The notes: generated from the sequence alone by a model not told the origin. DNA of 64,000 nucleotides from DASWJS01 sp036397035 (GCA_036397035.1 DASWJS010000014.1:1-64000); one strand, 5' to 3'; positions 49,820 to 58,233 are shown, counted from the stretch's first letter. Numbers and translations are program-made.

Positions 49820-49966
49820 CTATCGCGCAACGTGGCGCACCTCACCAAGCACTTGCCCGTTGGTCTCGCCGCGGAGCTTGAGGGGCATCAGGATCTGCGT
49901 GCCTGCATTTCCCGGTGCCCTGAAAGCCATCGGTGCGGTTGGGTGCTCGTCAAGCAGTACGCGCAC
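49820..49966 (-). pseudogene. Truncated DUF5615-type (PIN-like) toxin gene
   Basis: A 48-codon frame starts MRVLLDEHPTAP. The first seven residues are the hallmark of DUF5615/Mut7-C proteins (MRVLLDE), normally followed by a PIN-like fold of about 110 residues. Here the homology stops after Glu 7 and the rest (APGNAGTQILMPLKLRGETN) appears to be the tail of another gene. It overlaps the DUF433 stop by 17 bp, the usual coupling of the pair. A deletion has probably inactivated the toxin. Confidence 0.6.
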
Positions 49967-50171
49967 GCGGAACTGCGCCCTCCAGGGCATCGAGAGCCTC
50001 GTTGACCTGCTCACGAGTCACGGACGGAAACTGCTTCAGGAACTCCTCGACGCTGTAATCGTCTTCGAGATAGTCGATCAGGTTCCGAAGCGGCACCCGC
50101 GTGCCGACGAACACCGGAGTCCCGCCGAGGATCTCCGGGTCAGAGTGCACGACCGAACTCAGATCACCCAC
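49950..50171 (-). CDS. DUF433 antitoxin-like protein
   Basis: A 73-residue protein. VVHSDPEILGGTPVFVGTRV and PLRNLIDYLEDDYSVEEFLK, then FPSVTREQVNEALDAL, are the DUF433 (VapB45-like) signature with a winged-helix DNA-binding fold. It normally partners a DUF5615 toxin, here truncated. The GTG start is supported by TATGAT ending 6 nt before it. Confidence 0.88.
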   Translation of the reverse strand: MGDLSSVVHSDPEILGGTPVFVGTRVPLRNLIDYLEDDYSVEEFLKQFPSVTREQVNEALDALEGAVPRARTA

Positions 50172-50177
50172 GCCGTG

Positions 50178-50183
50178 ATCATA
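50178..50183 (-). promoter_or_regulatory. TATGAT -10-like box for the DUF433 gene
   Basis: On the minus strand TATGAT ends 6 nt before the GTG at 50171. It is close to the canonical -10 and supports a leaderless start. Confidence 0.48.
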
Positions 50184-50253
50184 CCGCCTCGAGTCGCCCT
50201 GCCTACCGCATTCGCCAGCGTCAGAGCGTATTCCCGCGAGGATCGTCGCAACA

Positions 50254-50276
50254 CGCGGAGGCGAGCCACGCCCGCC
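50254..50276. repeat. 23-bp direct repeat, copy 2
   Basis: Identical to 47323-47345. It lies 8 bp before the end of the glycosyltransferase gene that closes the polymer operon. Confidence 0.7.
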
Positions 50277-50284
50277 CGCATGGC

Positions 50285-51139
50285 TCAGATGATGGGCGGA
50301 CGGCCCGCGCGGGTCATGCGGGCGACGGTGCTCCAGCGGATGGGTTTGCGCTCGCCCGCCGGCTCGCGAAAGCCGGCGCCGAAGCCGGCGAGGAGCGCGC
50401 GCGCGTCGGCGAGGGAGCGGGCTCGGGCGAGCGTGAGGACCATCCAGACCGCCACGTAGATCGGCGCGAGGAGCCACGGCAGGCGGCGGCGGGCGAGGAA
50501 GACGCGGTTCCGAGCAGTCGTGCGATGGAACCAGGCGTGGCGCTCGGCCGGCTCGGACGGGTGCGCCACCGCGAGGTCGCCCGCGTAGCGAACGGCATAG
50601 CCCGCGTCGAGCGCTCGCCAGGCGAGGTCGGTGCCCTCGTGGCCGAAGTAGAACTCCTCGGGATATCCGCCGACCTCGGCGAACACCGAGGCCCGGATGG
50701 CGCACGCGCCTTCCAGGAACGTCGTCGCATCGCTCGACCGGCGCGGGTCCCCCGCGCGCAGTCGGGGAACGTGACGGCGCTGGCCCGGCCGACCGCTCGG
50801 GTCGTCGATGCGAAACGAGACGATGCCGAGGCGCGGCTCGGCATCGAACCGGGACAGCGCCCGCGCGACGAGGTCGCGATCGGGATAGGACGTGTCGTCG
50901 TCCAGGAAGAACAGGACGTCGGCGCGAACGGCCTCGACGGCTCGGTTGCGCGCCGCGGCCGGGCCGACGTTCTCCGGTAGCGCGAGCACCCGCACGCCCG
51001 CGCCTACCGCCGGCGGCTCGCACCCGTTGCAGACGAGCCAGACCTCGGGCGAGCCCTCTTGCGCGAGCGCCGAATCCAGCGCGCGCGCGACCTCGGCGGG
51101 CCGGGACCCAGCCGTCAGGACGATGCAGGCCGCGTTCAC
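50285..51139 (-). CDS. GT2 family glycosyltransferase
   Basis: A 284-residue protein. It starts NAACIVLTAGSRPAEVARAL, has LPENVGPAAARNRAVEAV, the metal-binding DVLFFLDDDTSYPD, and the acceptor-side EFYFGHEGTDLAWRALDAGY. A membrane-associated segment lies near residues 225-245 (LLAPIYVAVWMVLTL). The rhamnosyl/galactofuranosyl-type GT2 branch is likely. The GTG start overlaps the upstream CDP-alcohol phosphotransferase stop. It is the last gene of the seven-gene operon. Confidence 0.85.
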   Translation of the reverse strand: MNAACIVLTAGSRPAEVARALDSALAQEGSPEVWLVCNGCEPPAVGAGVRVLALPENVGPAAARNRAVEAVRADVLFFLDDDTSYPDRDLVARALSRFDAEPRLGIVSFRIDDPSGRPGQRRHVPRLRAGDPRRSSDATTFLEGACAIRASVFAEVGGYPEEFYFGHEGTDLAWRALDAGYAVRYAGDLAVAHPSEPAERHAWFHRTTARNRVFLARRRLPWLLAPIYVAVWMVLTLARARSLADARALLAGFGAGFREPAGERKPIRWSTVARMTRAGRPPII

Positions 51140-51909
51140 CGCAGGCGCTTCGAGGCGAGGATCATCACGAAGTGACCGCCCGCGATCAGCGCCGTCAGGA
51201 AGAAGTAGAAGGCGACGAGGGGCAGGGTCACGTCCACGTGCCACCACATCGCGTCGAACACGCGCAGCACGCCGACGATCAGGGAGGCTTCGATCGCGCC
51301 GGTCAGTCGATAGAGGGGGAGCATCCGCGCGAGCCGCCGCGCCGCGCCCAGCCCACCCGAAGGAACCGACACGGCCTCCTCGTCGGCCGCGACCGGCAGG
51401 CCCGCCTTCGCGCGCGCGACGTGCACGAGGTCGGTCTCGACCTTGCCGACGAAGTGGAACAACGCCGCGCCCATGCCCAGCCCGATCCACGACGGGCTCC
51501 ACACGCGCGCCGCGTAGATGCCGAGCGCCGCGAAGAACGACCCCTCGACGAGGTAGTGGCCGAGCCGGTCGATGAAGATGCCCGTCGCGCCGGTCGTCTG
51601 ACGCCAGCGCGCGACTTCGCCGTCGGAGCAATCCAGCAGCAAGTAGAGCTGGATCAGGGCCATGCCCTCGATCGGCGCGGTGGGGCCTTGCAGCGCGAAC
51701 AGCAGCGCGCCGCACACGCCGACGACGGCCATCGCGAAGGTGATGACGTTCGCGCTGAGGCCCGTGCGCACGAGCAGCCACGTGACGTAGATGCTCACGC
51801 GCCGGCCGTAGAGGCGGCCGGCCCAGTGCTCGCCGGAGTAGCGCGCGATCAGCCCGGGGGGCTGGCAGACGGCGCGCAGCTCAGCGATCGAAGGATTCGA
51901 GGAAGGCAT
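51136..51909 (-). CDS. CDP-alcohol phosphotransferase, variant metal site
   Basis: A 257-residue membrane protein with about six helices. The family motif D-G-x2-A-R-x8-G-x3-D-x3-D is present as DGEVARWRQTTGATGIFIDR followed by LGH, so the last metal-binding Asp is His. The family transfers an alcohol phosphate from CDP-alcohol to a hydroxyl acceptor. It overlaps the dehydrogenase gene by 29 bp and the glycosyltransferase by 4 bp. A second, canonical member is encoded in the same operon at 53697. Confidence 0.85.
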   Translation of the reverse strand: MPSSNPSIAELRAVCQPPGLIARYSGEHWAGRLYGRRVSIYVTWLLVRTGLSANVITFAMAVVGVCGALLFALQGPTAPIEGMALIQLYLLLDCSDGEVARWRQTTGATGIFIDRLGHYLVEGSFFAALGIYAARVWSPSWIGLGMGAALFHFVGKVETDLVHVARAKAGLPVAADEEAVSVPSGGLGAARRLARMLPLYRLTGAIEASLIVGVLRVFDAMWWHVDVTLPLVAFYFFLTALIAGGHFVMILASKRLR

Positions 51910-52936
51910 CCACTCGGCTCCGCACCTCGTCGTGGCCGAGGCCGAGGTGCTCCAGGATCGTGTAGCGGTCTGGCCGGGTCTCGGGCGCCTTGACCACCGC
52001 GGAGGTGAAGTCGTCGGCGCCTAGGCCGAGGTCGCCCGGCAGCCGCGGCACGCCGTAGCGGCGCAGGCACGCGTCGAGGTCCGCGATGCCGGGGTCCGCT
52101 CGCAGGAAGCTCGCGAAGAGCGCCCCGACGGCCACTTGCTCGCCGTGCAGCCCGGTCCCGGGGAACAGCGCGTCGATCGCGTGGGAGATCTCGTGGCACG
52201 CGCCGCTGCACGGCCGGCTGCTGCCGGCGATTCCCATCGACAGGCCGCTCAGGATCAGTGCCTCGGCGAGCGCGGTCAGGAACGTCTCGGAGTCGATCGC
52301 GTCGGTCCGGCGCACGACCGCCGCCGAAGCCGAGCGCGCGAGCGACACCGCGAGCCCGTCGATCGGCTCGCGCCGCTCGCGCGCGGCAAGCTCCCAGTCG
52401 GCGACGGCCGACAGGTTGGACACCGCGTCGCCGATGCCCGATCGCGTGTGCCGCTCGGGGCTGCGCGTGACGTAGTCCAGGTCCACGACGACCGCGATCG
52501 GAAGCTGCACGCCGTAGGAGCCCTTGCGGTCGCCGGTGCGAAGGACGGCGACCGGCGAGGCGAGCCCGTCGTGCGTGAGCGTCGTGGCGACCGAGACGAA
52601 CGGCAACCCGACGGCGCTCGCCGCGTACTTGCCGACGTCGAGCGTGCCGCCGCCGCCGATGCCGACGACCGCGTCGTAGAACGAGCCGCGGAGCTGCTCG
52701 GCGAGGCGATGCGCCGACTCCATGCTGCCGCCTTCGACGGTGATCAGCTCGGCGCTCGGCAGGCTGCCCGCGAGGTGCGCGGCGATCTGCTCGCCCATGC
52801 CTTCGCCGACCGCGATCGCGACGCTGCCGCCCGCGGAGATGCGCCCGTCGGCCAGCAGCCGCGCGAGCCCTTCCACCGCGCCGCGCCGGATGTCCACCGC
52901 GATCGGAGCCGGGATCGTGCGCGCGAGCAGCGGCAT
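51881..52936 (-). CDS. Glycerol-1-phosphate dehydrogenase-like iron/zinc alcohol dehydrogenase
   Basis: A 351-residue protein. VVGIGGGGTLDVGKYAASAV binds NAD(P), SVATTLTHDGLASPVAVL is typical of the G1P dehydrogenase (EgsA/AraM) group, and metal ligands are seen in GDAVSNLSAVADWELA, CHEISHAIDALFPGTG and GLHGEQVAVG. The archaeal enzyme reduces dihydroxyacetone phosphate to sn-glycerol-1-phosphate; AraM does so in Bacillus. Between two CDP-alcohol phosphotransferases and a nucleotidyltransferase it probably supplies the polyol phosphate. It starts inside the nucleotidyltransferase stop (TGATG). Confidence 0.82.
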   Translation of the reverse strand: MPLLARTIPAPIAVDIRRGAVEGLARLLADGRISAGGSVAIAVGEGMGEQIAAHLAGSLPSAELITVEGGSMESAHRLAEQLRGSFYDAVVGIGGGGTLDVGKYAASAVGLPFVSVATTLTHDGLASPVAVLRTGDRKGSYGVQLPIAVVVDLDYVTRSPERHTRSGIGDAVSNLSAVADWELAARERREPIDGLAVSLARSASAAVVRRTDAIDSETFLTALAEALILSGLSMGIAGSSRPCSGACHEISHAIDALFPGTGLHGEQVAVGALFASFLRADPGIADLDACLRRYGVPRLPGDLGLGADDFTSAVVKAPETRPDRYTILEHLGLGHDEVRSRVDAFLESFDR

Positions 52937-53700
52937 CAGCGCGCCTCCCGCGCCGGGGCCGGCGCGGGCGCGATGCCCAGCGTGCGCGCGCGCTCCAAGT
53001 CGGCCGGCGTGTCTACCTCCACCCAGTCGAGCCCTCCCACCGACACGGTACGCACTTCTCCTCCCGCGTCTGCGTAGGCCTGGAACCCGTCCTCGTAGTA
53101 CAGGGACGGGTCGGCCCGCCAGGTCCGCTCGAGCGCCTCCGCCAGGTCCGCAGCCGCGGACGGCTCGATCAAGGTGACGCCGATGTACTCGCCGTGCGCG
53201 CGGGCGGGCTCCATCTCCTTCGTGATGCGCGCGAGCCGCCCGTCCTCCAGCACGACCTTCATCTCCTCCTCGGCCAGCACCTTGACGTCGTCGAGCGCGA
53301 TCAGCACGCCGGGCCCGCGCGCGGCGAGCATCCGCTGCTCGACCGCGACCGGATGGACGGTGTCGCCGTTGACGACCATCGCGCCGCGCGCGAAGTGCTC
53401 GCGCGCGAGCCAGAGCGAGTAGGCGTTGTTCCAGTCGAGCGCGCGGTCGTTCGCGACGAGGCCGAGCCGTACGCCGTGCGCGGCCTCCAGGTCGCTCACG
53501 CGCCGCTCGATCGCCTCCGCCGCGTAGCCGACGACGACGAAGACCTCCTCGATCCCCGCGGCGCGAAGGTTCGACAGCGCGACGTCCAGGATCGTCCAGC
53601 CGCCACCGATCGGCGCGAGCGCCTTCGGGATGTCCGCGGTCAGCGGGCGCAGGCGCTTGCCCTCACCGGCCGCGAGCACGATCCCGGCCAGGTCGCTCAC
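52936..53700 (-). CDS. Nucleotidyltransferase, phospho-alcohol cytidylyltransferase-like
   Basis: A 254-residue protein. LAGIVLAAGEGKRLRPLTAD holds the GxGxRLxPLT nucleotide-binding loop; KALAPIGGGWTILDVAL, then NNAYSLWLAREHFARGAMVV and NGDTVHP follow. The NNxxSLxLAR pattern is typical of the choline-/inositol-phosphate cytidylyltransferase group rather than of glucose-1-phosphate thymidylyltransferases. It is expected to make a CDP- (or NDP-) polyol for the adjacent CDP-alcohol phosphotransferases. GTG start overlaps the previous stop (GTGA). Confidence 0.82.
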   Translation of the reverse strand: MSDLAGIVLAAGEGKRLRPLTADIPKALAPIGGGWTILDVALSNLRAAGIEEVFVVVGYAAEAIERRVSDLEAAHGVRLGLVANDRALDWNNAYSLWLAREHFARGAMVVNGDTVHPVAVEQRMLAARGPGVLIALDDVKVLAEEEMKVVLEDGRLARITKEMEPARAHGEYIGVTLIEPSAAADLAEALERTWRADPSLYYEDGFQAYADAGGEVRTVSVGGLDWVEVDTPADLERARTLGIAPAPAPAREAR

Positions 53701-54563
53701 ACGCCCTCCGCCGGCCGGCTCTTCAGGATCCGCTTGACCAAACGCCGGGTCGCGCGAGAGGCGAGGAAGAGCTTCGCCACGATCGCGATCTCGAACGCCA
53801 GCAGCAGCGCCGCGGCGGCGAGCGTGACGACGGCCACCTGCCCGGTGGCGGGACCCAGGATGAACACGAACATCTGGAACTCGATGCCGCTGAACAGGTG
53901 CGAGCGGATGCGCCGGCGCCCCAGCGCGTTGCGAACCCGCGACAGCAACGGGAAGCGGCGGGCGACCGCGCGCTGTATGCGGTCCTCCTCGCCGCGTTCG
54001 GCCCCGATCCCGCCGGCTTTGAGGCCGGCCTCGCGTCGCGCGTCGCGCACCTGTTTGCGGAGCCGCGCCTGCAACGACTCGATCTTCAGCGCGTCCACGT
54101 ACCGCAGCATGTCCAGGAAGATGACGAGCATCCCGAGGTACAGGTACCGCTCGTCGCCGGCGAGCCGGAACCGTCCGCCCATCAATGCGAGCGTGACCGC
54201 GAGCACGCGGATGCGATCGAAGACGTAGTCGAGCCACTCGCCGAAGTACGACCCCGTTCCCGCCAGGCGCGCGACCTTGCCGTCGACGCAATCCATCGTG
54301 AAGCTCGCGTGATAGAGCAGCGCCCCCACGATCAGCGCGGTCGCCGAACCGCTCCAGAAGAACCACGCGGACGCGAGGCCCAAGGCGAGCGAGGCGGCTG
54401 AGATCTGGTTCGGCGTGAGCCTGGTGTAGTTCACCGCGACCAGGCTGAGGCGGACGGCGACCGGGTCCACCAGGATCACGGTCCACCACGAGTCGCGGGG
54501 CTTGATCGCACGCGTGCGCGCGTCGGCCATCGTGTAGTGCGCGCGCGAGCGCGTCGTGCTCAC
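53697..54563 (-). CDS. CDP-alcohol phosphotransferase, canonical
   Basis: A 288-residue membrane protein. The complete motif is read as DGKVARLAGTGSYFGEWLDY followed by VFD, with all acidic ligands. Six helices are predicted, with a cytoplasmic segment rich in Arg and Glu near residues 165-215 (RLRKQVRDARREAGLKAGGI) that is longer than usual. It transfers a phospho-alcohol to a lipid or polymer. The GTG start overlaps the ABC ATPase stop (GTGA); no room for another promoter. Confidence 0.88.
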   Translation of the reverse strand: MSTTRSRAHYTMADARTRAIKPRDSWWTVILVDPVAVRLSLVAVNYTRLTPNQISAASLALGLASAWFFWSGSATALIVGALLYHASFTMDCVDGKVARLAGTGSYFGEWLDYVFDRIRVLAVTLALMGGRFRLAGDERYLYLGMLVIFLDMLRYVDALKIESLQARLRKQVRDARREAGLKAGGIGAERGEEDRIQRAVARRFPLLSRVRNALGRRRIRSHLFSGIEFQMFVFILGPATGQVAVVTLAAAALLLAFEIAIVAKLFLASRATRRLVKRILKSRPAEGV

Positions 54564-55372
54564 TCCTCGTCCTCTGCCTCGTCCTGGAAGGCGGTGTAGA
54601 GCGGAAGGACCTCCTCGGTCGGACCGTCGGCTCGGACGACGCCGTTCTGCAGCCAGATCGTCCGCTCGCAGTAACGCGTCAGGTCGCTCTCGCGGTGCGA
54701 CACCAGCACCAGCGTGCGTCCCTCCTTGGAGAGCTTGTCCTCCATCACTTTCACCGACTTGCGCTTGAAGCGCCGGTCGCCGACGGCGAACACTTCGTCG
54801 AGCAGCATCACGTCCGACTCCACCTGCGCCACGATGCTGAACCCGAGCCGCCCCTTCATGCCCGACGAGAAGTGCTTGAGCGGCATGTCCATGAACCCCT
54901 TCAAGCCGGAGAAGCGCACGATCTTGCGAAAGCGCGCGTCGATCTCCTTCTCGGTCAGGCCCATGATCATCCCCGACAGGTAGACGTTCTCGCGCGCGGT
55001 GAGATCGCCCGAGAAGCCGGCGCCGAGCTCGATCAGCGGCGCGACGCCGCCGTGTACGAGGACCTCGCCCTCGTCCGGGTAGAGCACGCCGGCGATCAGC
55101 TTCAGCAGCGTGCTCTTGCCGGACCCGTTCGAGCCGATCAGCCCGACCGACTCGCCCTTGCGGATCGTGAAGGTGACGTTGCGCAGGGCCCAGAACCGGT
55201 CGGCCTTCTGGAACCCCCGGATGAAGTGGTCGCGGATGCGCGTCTTCCGGCGGCGGTTGACGTGGAACCAGATGCCGACGTCCCGGCATTCGATGATGGG
55301 CGGCGCGTCGGACGGCGGCGCGTCGGGACGCCAGTCCTTCGTCACGGTTCCCGTCTGCTCGGCGTCGCTCAT
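54560..55372 (-). CDS. ABC transporter ATPase, polysaccharide/teichoic acid exporter type
   Basis: A 270-residue protein. Walker A is GLIGSNGSGKSTLLKLIAG, the signature is KHFSSGMKGRLGFSIVAQ, Walker B is DVMLLDEVFAVGD and the switch His is in VLVSHRESD. The FWALRNVTFTIRKGESVGLI spacing is typical of Wzt, TagH and RfbE. No long C-terminal carbohydrate-binding domain is present. It is coupled to the permease (ATGA overlap). It exports a lipid-linked polymer across the membrane. Confidence 0.92.
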   Translation of the reverse strand: MSDAEQTGTVTKDWRPDAPPSDAPPIIECRDVGIWFHVNRRRKTRIRDHFIRGFQKADRFWALRNVTFTIRKGESVGLIGSNGSGKSTLLKLIAGVLYPDEGEVLVHGGVAPLIELGAGFSGDLTARENVYLSGMIMGLTEKEIDARFRKIVRFSGLKGFMDMPLKHFSSGMKGRLGFSIVAQVESDVMLLDEVFAVGDRRFKRKSVKVMEDKLSKEGRTLVLVSHRESDLTRYCERTIWLQNGVVRADGPTEEVLPLYTAFQDEAEDEE

Positions 55373-56223
55373 ATCTCTTTCAACACCCGCGGTTCGAGCC
55401 TGGTGAACAGCAGGTACCCGATCACCAGGATAAGCGCGCACCCGATCGCCGAATAGCCGACCGTCAGCCACGAGTCGAACTGACTCACCGTCGCGACGGC
55501 GCCGCCGCCGCGCGGGCGCATCGTCCATCCCGACCACGCGCTGCGGTGCAGCGTGAGGATTCCCGTCATCGGGTTGAGCCGGTAGAGCGTCTGCGCGAGC
55601 GAGGACGCGCGCTCGTCCACCAGGATCAGCGGGTAGAGCACCGGCGAGAGGTAGAACCACGCGCGAAGCACCGGACGCGAGACGCGCTCGAGATCGCGCA
55701 GCAACGTGTTCGCCGCGCTGAGCCCGAGCGACAGGCCGGTCAGCAGCATCAACTGCAGCACGATCGCCAGCGGCAGGTAGAACATGTACAGCGAGGGCCG
55801 CAGCCCGAAGGCGAATGCGACCGGCACCAGCACCGAGATCGTGATGAGGAACTCGATGCCCTTCGTGAGCACGAGCTGCATCGGGTAGATCTCGCGCGGG
55901 AGGTCGCCGATCTTGCTGATGAGCTTGGAGTTTCCGCGAAGCGTGCGCATCGAGCCGGTGAAGCTGGCGCTCATCCATTGCCAGGCGAGGATGCCCGACA
56001 GGATGTAGGGCGGGAACGGCTGCACGCGGCCGAGCCGTCCGATCAGGCCGAAGACCAGCCAGTACACGCCCGTCATCAGCAGCGGCTCCAGGACCGACCA
56101 GAAGTAGCCGAGCGTGGAGCCCTCGTACTTCACCGACAGGTCGGTTCGGATCATCCGTTGCAGGACGGCTCGGCGCTTGCGGATGCGCTGGATGCGGGTG
56201 CCGAGCGTCAGGGAGGTGGTCAC
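55369..56223 (-). CDS. ABC-2 type permease, polysaccharide/teichoic acid exporter
   Basis: A 284-residue protein with six membrane helices. RTDLSVKYEGSTLGYFWSVL and SANTLLRDLERVSRPVLRAW are typical of Wzm, TagG and RfbD. It is the first gene of the seven-gene operon. The GTG start at 56223 is chosen because TATCAT ends 8 nt before it and no Shine-Dalgarno is present; an open frame upstream does not resemble the family. Confidence 0.9.
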   Translation of the reverse strand: MTTSLTLGTRIQRIRKRRAVLQRMIRTDLSVKYEGSTLGYFWSVLEPLLMTGVYWLVFGLIGRLGRVQPFPPYILSGILAWQWMSASFTGSMRTLRGNSKLISKIGDLPREIYPMQLVLTKGIEFLITISVLVPVAFAFGLRPSLYMFYLPLAIVLQLMLLTGLSLGLSAANTLLRDLERVSRPVLRAWFYLSPVLYPLILVDERASSLAQTLYRLNPMTGILTLHRSAWSGWTMRPRGGGAVATVSQFDSWLTVGYSAIGCALILVIGYLLFTRLEPRVLKEI

Positions 56224-56231
56224 GACGGCAC

Positions 56232-56237
56232 ATGATA
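56232..56237 (-). promoter_or_regulatory. TATCAT -10-like box for the polymer operon
   Basis: On the minus strand TATCAT ends 8 nt before the GTG at 56223. All later genes of the operon overlap, so this is the likely single promoter. Confidence 0.45.
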
Positions 56238-56299
56238 TCGGCGGTGTCGCCGAACCCGAACTTGCCCGTTCGGGCACGCCCTGCGCGCCGGGAGCGCGT

Positions 56300-57271
56300 T
56301 CATCGCGTCGCGCGGGCGCGCCCGAACAGGAATCCCGCGCCCCAACCGACGTGCATGACGGGCAGCACGACGGGCAGCAGGAACGCCGCCGGCGCGCGGC
56401 GTGCGAGCGCGAGGCCCGTCGCGCTCAGCAGGAGCACGCCCGCGTAGACGACCGGCAAGGCGAGCGCCGCGCCGCGAAGGGGCGTGAACGCCAGGCCGGC
56501 CGAGGCGACCAGGCCGAGCACGAGCGCGACCGGCGCGGCCTGGCGCGGCCGCAGCGCGCGCCAGCTCTTGCGGAACGTCCGTCGCTTCCACGCGCCCGAC
56601 CCCCAGTACTGACGCCAGAGCGCGCCGAGGGAGGCGCGCGGCCGGTAGGTCACGCGCAAGTCGGGGTGGAAGTAGACGCGGCCGCCGCTGGCCCGGATGC
56701 GGTAGTTCAGCTCCGAGTCCTGGTTGCGCAGCAGGCGCTCGTCGAAGTAACCGACGCGTTCGAGCGCCGCTCGCCGGAACGTCCCGAGGAAGACGGTGTC
56801 CACCTCGCCGGGCGGCCCGCCCGTGCGGAAGCGCGCGTCCCCGACGCCGATCTTGATGCTCATGCCGAGCGCGATCGCGCGCTGCATCGTCGTGGCGCCC
56901 TCCGCGGCCTGGATGCCGCCCACGTTGTCGGCGCCCGTTTCCATCAGCAGCTCGACCGCGCGGCGGACGTAGCCCTCGGGGAAGCGGACGTGGCCGTCGC
57001 ACCGCACGATCACCTCGCCGGTCGAGCGGCGGATCGCGGCGTTCAGGCCCGAGGGCGTGTGACCGGACGGATTCTCGACGATCGCCACGCGCGGGTCCGC
57101 CGCCGCGATGCGCTCGAGCATCGCGCGCGAGCCGTCGGCGGACGCGCCCTCGGCTGCGATTACCTCGAACGGTCGCGGATAGTCCTGCGCGAGGATGGAC
57201 CCGAGCGACTCCTCCAGGGTCGCCTCCTCGTTGCGGACCGGCATCACGATGGACAGCGTCGGCCAGTCCAT
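56300..57271 (-). CDS. GT2 family glycosyltransferase with C-terminal membrane helices
   Basis: A 323-residue protein. TLSIVMPVRNEEATLEESLG and EVIVRCDGHVRFPEGYVRRA (metal-binding Asp) form the GT-A core; LLRNQDSELNYRIRASGGRV is the acceptor-binding region. Three or four helices after residue 240 anchor it. The ATG overlaps the polyprenyl synthase stop (TGATG), so the two are co-translated. It resembles succinoglycan ExoA-type transferases. The acceptor is unknown. Confidence 0.87.
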   Translation of the reverse strand: MDWPTLSIVMPVRNEEATLEESLGSILAQDYPRPFEVIAAEGASADGSRAMLERIAAADPRVAIVENPSGHTPSGLNAAIRRSTGEVIVRCDGHVRFPEGYVRRAVELLMETGADNVGGIQAAEGATTMQRAIALGMSIKIGVGDARFRTGGPPGEVDTVFLGTFRRAALERVGYFDERLLRNQDSELNYRIRASGGRVYFHPDLRVTYRPRASLGALWRQYWGSGAWKRRTFRKSWRALRPRQAAPVALVLGLVASAGLAFTPLRGAALALPVVYAGVLLLSATGLALARRAPAAFLLPVVLPVMHVGWGAGFLFGRARATR

Positions 57272-58233
57272 CAACCGGTCCGCTCCCCGACGAATCCGGC
57301 GAGCGAGCGCAGCTTGTCGCGAGCAGGGTCCGGCGCAAGCCCGTCCAGCGCCTCCGTCGCGCGGGCCTGCCAGCGCTCGATCTCGATGCGCGCGCGCTCG
57401 ACCGAGCCGTTCTCGCGCAGGATCGACAGCGCGCGATCGACCTCGCCCGCGTCGAGCGCGGCGCGCAACTCCCCGGCACCCGGGACCGAGCCCGCGAAGG
57501 TCTCCAGCACCGGAAGCGTGTAGACACCCTCGCGCAGGTCCGTTCCCGGCACCTTGCCGGTGTCGTCCACCGTGCCCGCGACGTCCAGCACGTCGTCGGC
57601 AAGCTGGAAGGCGACGCCCACCGCCTCGCCGTAGGCGGTAAGGCGTTCCACGGTCTGGTCGTCCGCGCCGGCGACCCACGCGCCGAGGTGGCACGAGCTG
57701 GCGAGCAGCGACGCGGTCTTGCGCTTGACGACGTCCAGGTACGTCTCGATGCTCGGCGTCGCCGATCCGGCCCCGGCCGTCTCGATGATCTCGCCCTCGC
57801 ACAGGTCGCCGATCGTGTTCGCGAGCCGGATGCAGACGTAGGGTCCCAGCTCGGCCGCGAGGGCCGAAGCCCGCGCGAGCAGGAAGTCCCCGGTCAGCAC
57901 GGCGACGTGGTTGTCGTAGCGCGCGTTCACCGTTTCCACGCCGCGGCGCACCGTCGTCTCGTCGATGACGTCGTCGTGGTAGAGCGTGGCCAGGTGGGTC
58001 AGCTCGATCGCGGCGGCGCAGCGCACGAGGTCTCCGTGGTCGCCGTCGCCGAACCGTCCCGCGAGCATGGTCAGGATCGGGCGGAGCCGCTTGCCCCCCG
58101 CGTCGATGAGGTGCACCGACGCCTGCGAGACGAGCGGATGGTCCGAGGCGACGGTCGACCGCATCAGAGCGTCGACGTCGTCCAACGACGCCCGCAGGCC
58201 CTCGTCCACGATCGACGGATCGAGCAACGACAT
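57271..58233 (-). CDS. Trans-polyprenyl diphosphate synthase (heptaprenyl/octaprenyl type)
   Basis: A 320-residue protein. GGKRLRPILTMLAGRFGDGD, the first Asp-rich motif TLYHDDVIDETTVRRG, GDFLLARASALAAELG and the second motif FQLADDVLDVAGT are all present. It adds isopentenyl units to make the side chain of menaquinone. Its position next to nuoN is typical of Actinomycetota. The ATG at 58233 is chosen because TAGCGT ends 7 nt upstream; a GTG 6 nt earlier is disfavoured. Confidence 0.93.
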   Translation of the reverse strand: MSLLDPSIVDEGLRASLDDVDALMRSTVASDHPLVSQASVHLIDAGGKRLRPILTMLAGRFGDGDHGDLVRCAAAIELTHLATLYHDDVIDETTVRRGVETVNARYDNHVAVLTGDFLLARASALAAELGPYVCIRLANTIGDLCEGEIIETAGAGSATPSIETYLDVVKRKTASLLASSCHLGAWVAGADDQTVERLTAYGEAVGVAFQLADDVLDVAGTVDDTGKVPGTDLREGVYTLPVLETFAGSVPGAGELRAALDAGEVDRALSILRENGSVERARIEIERWQARATEALDGLAPDPARDKLRSLAGFVGERTG

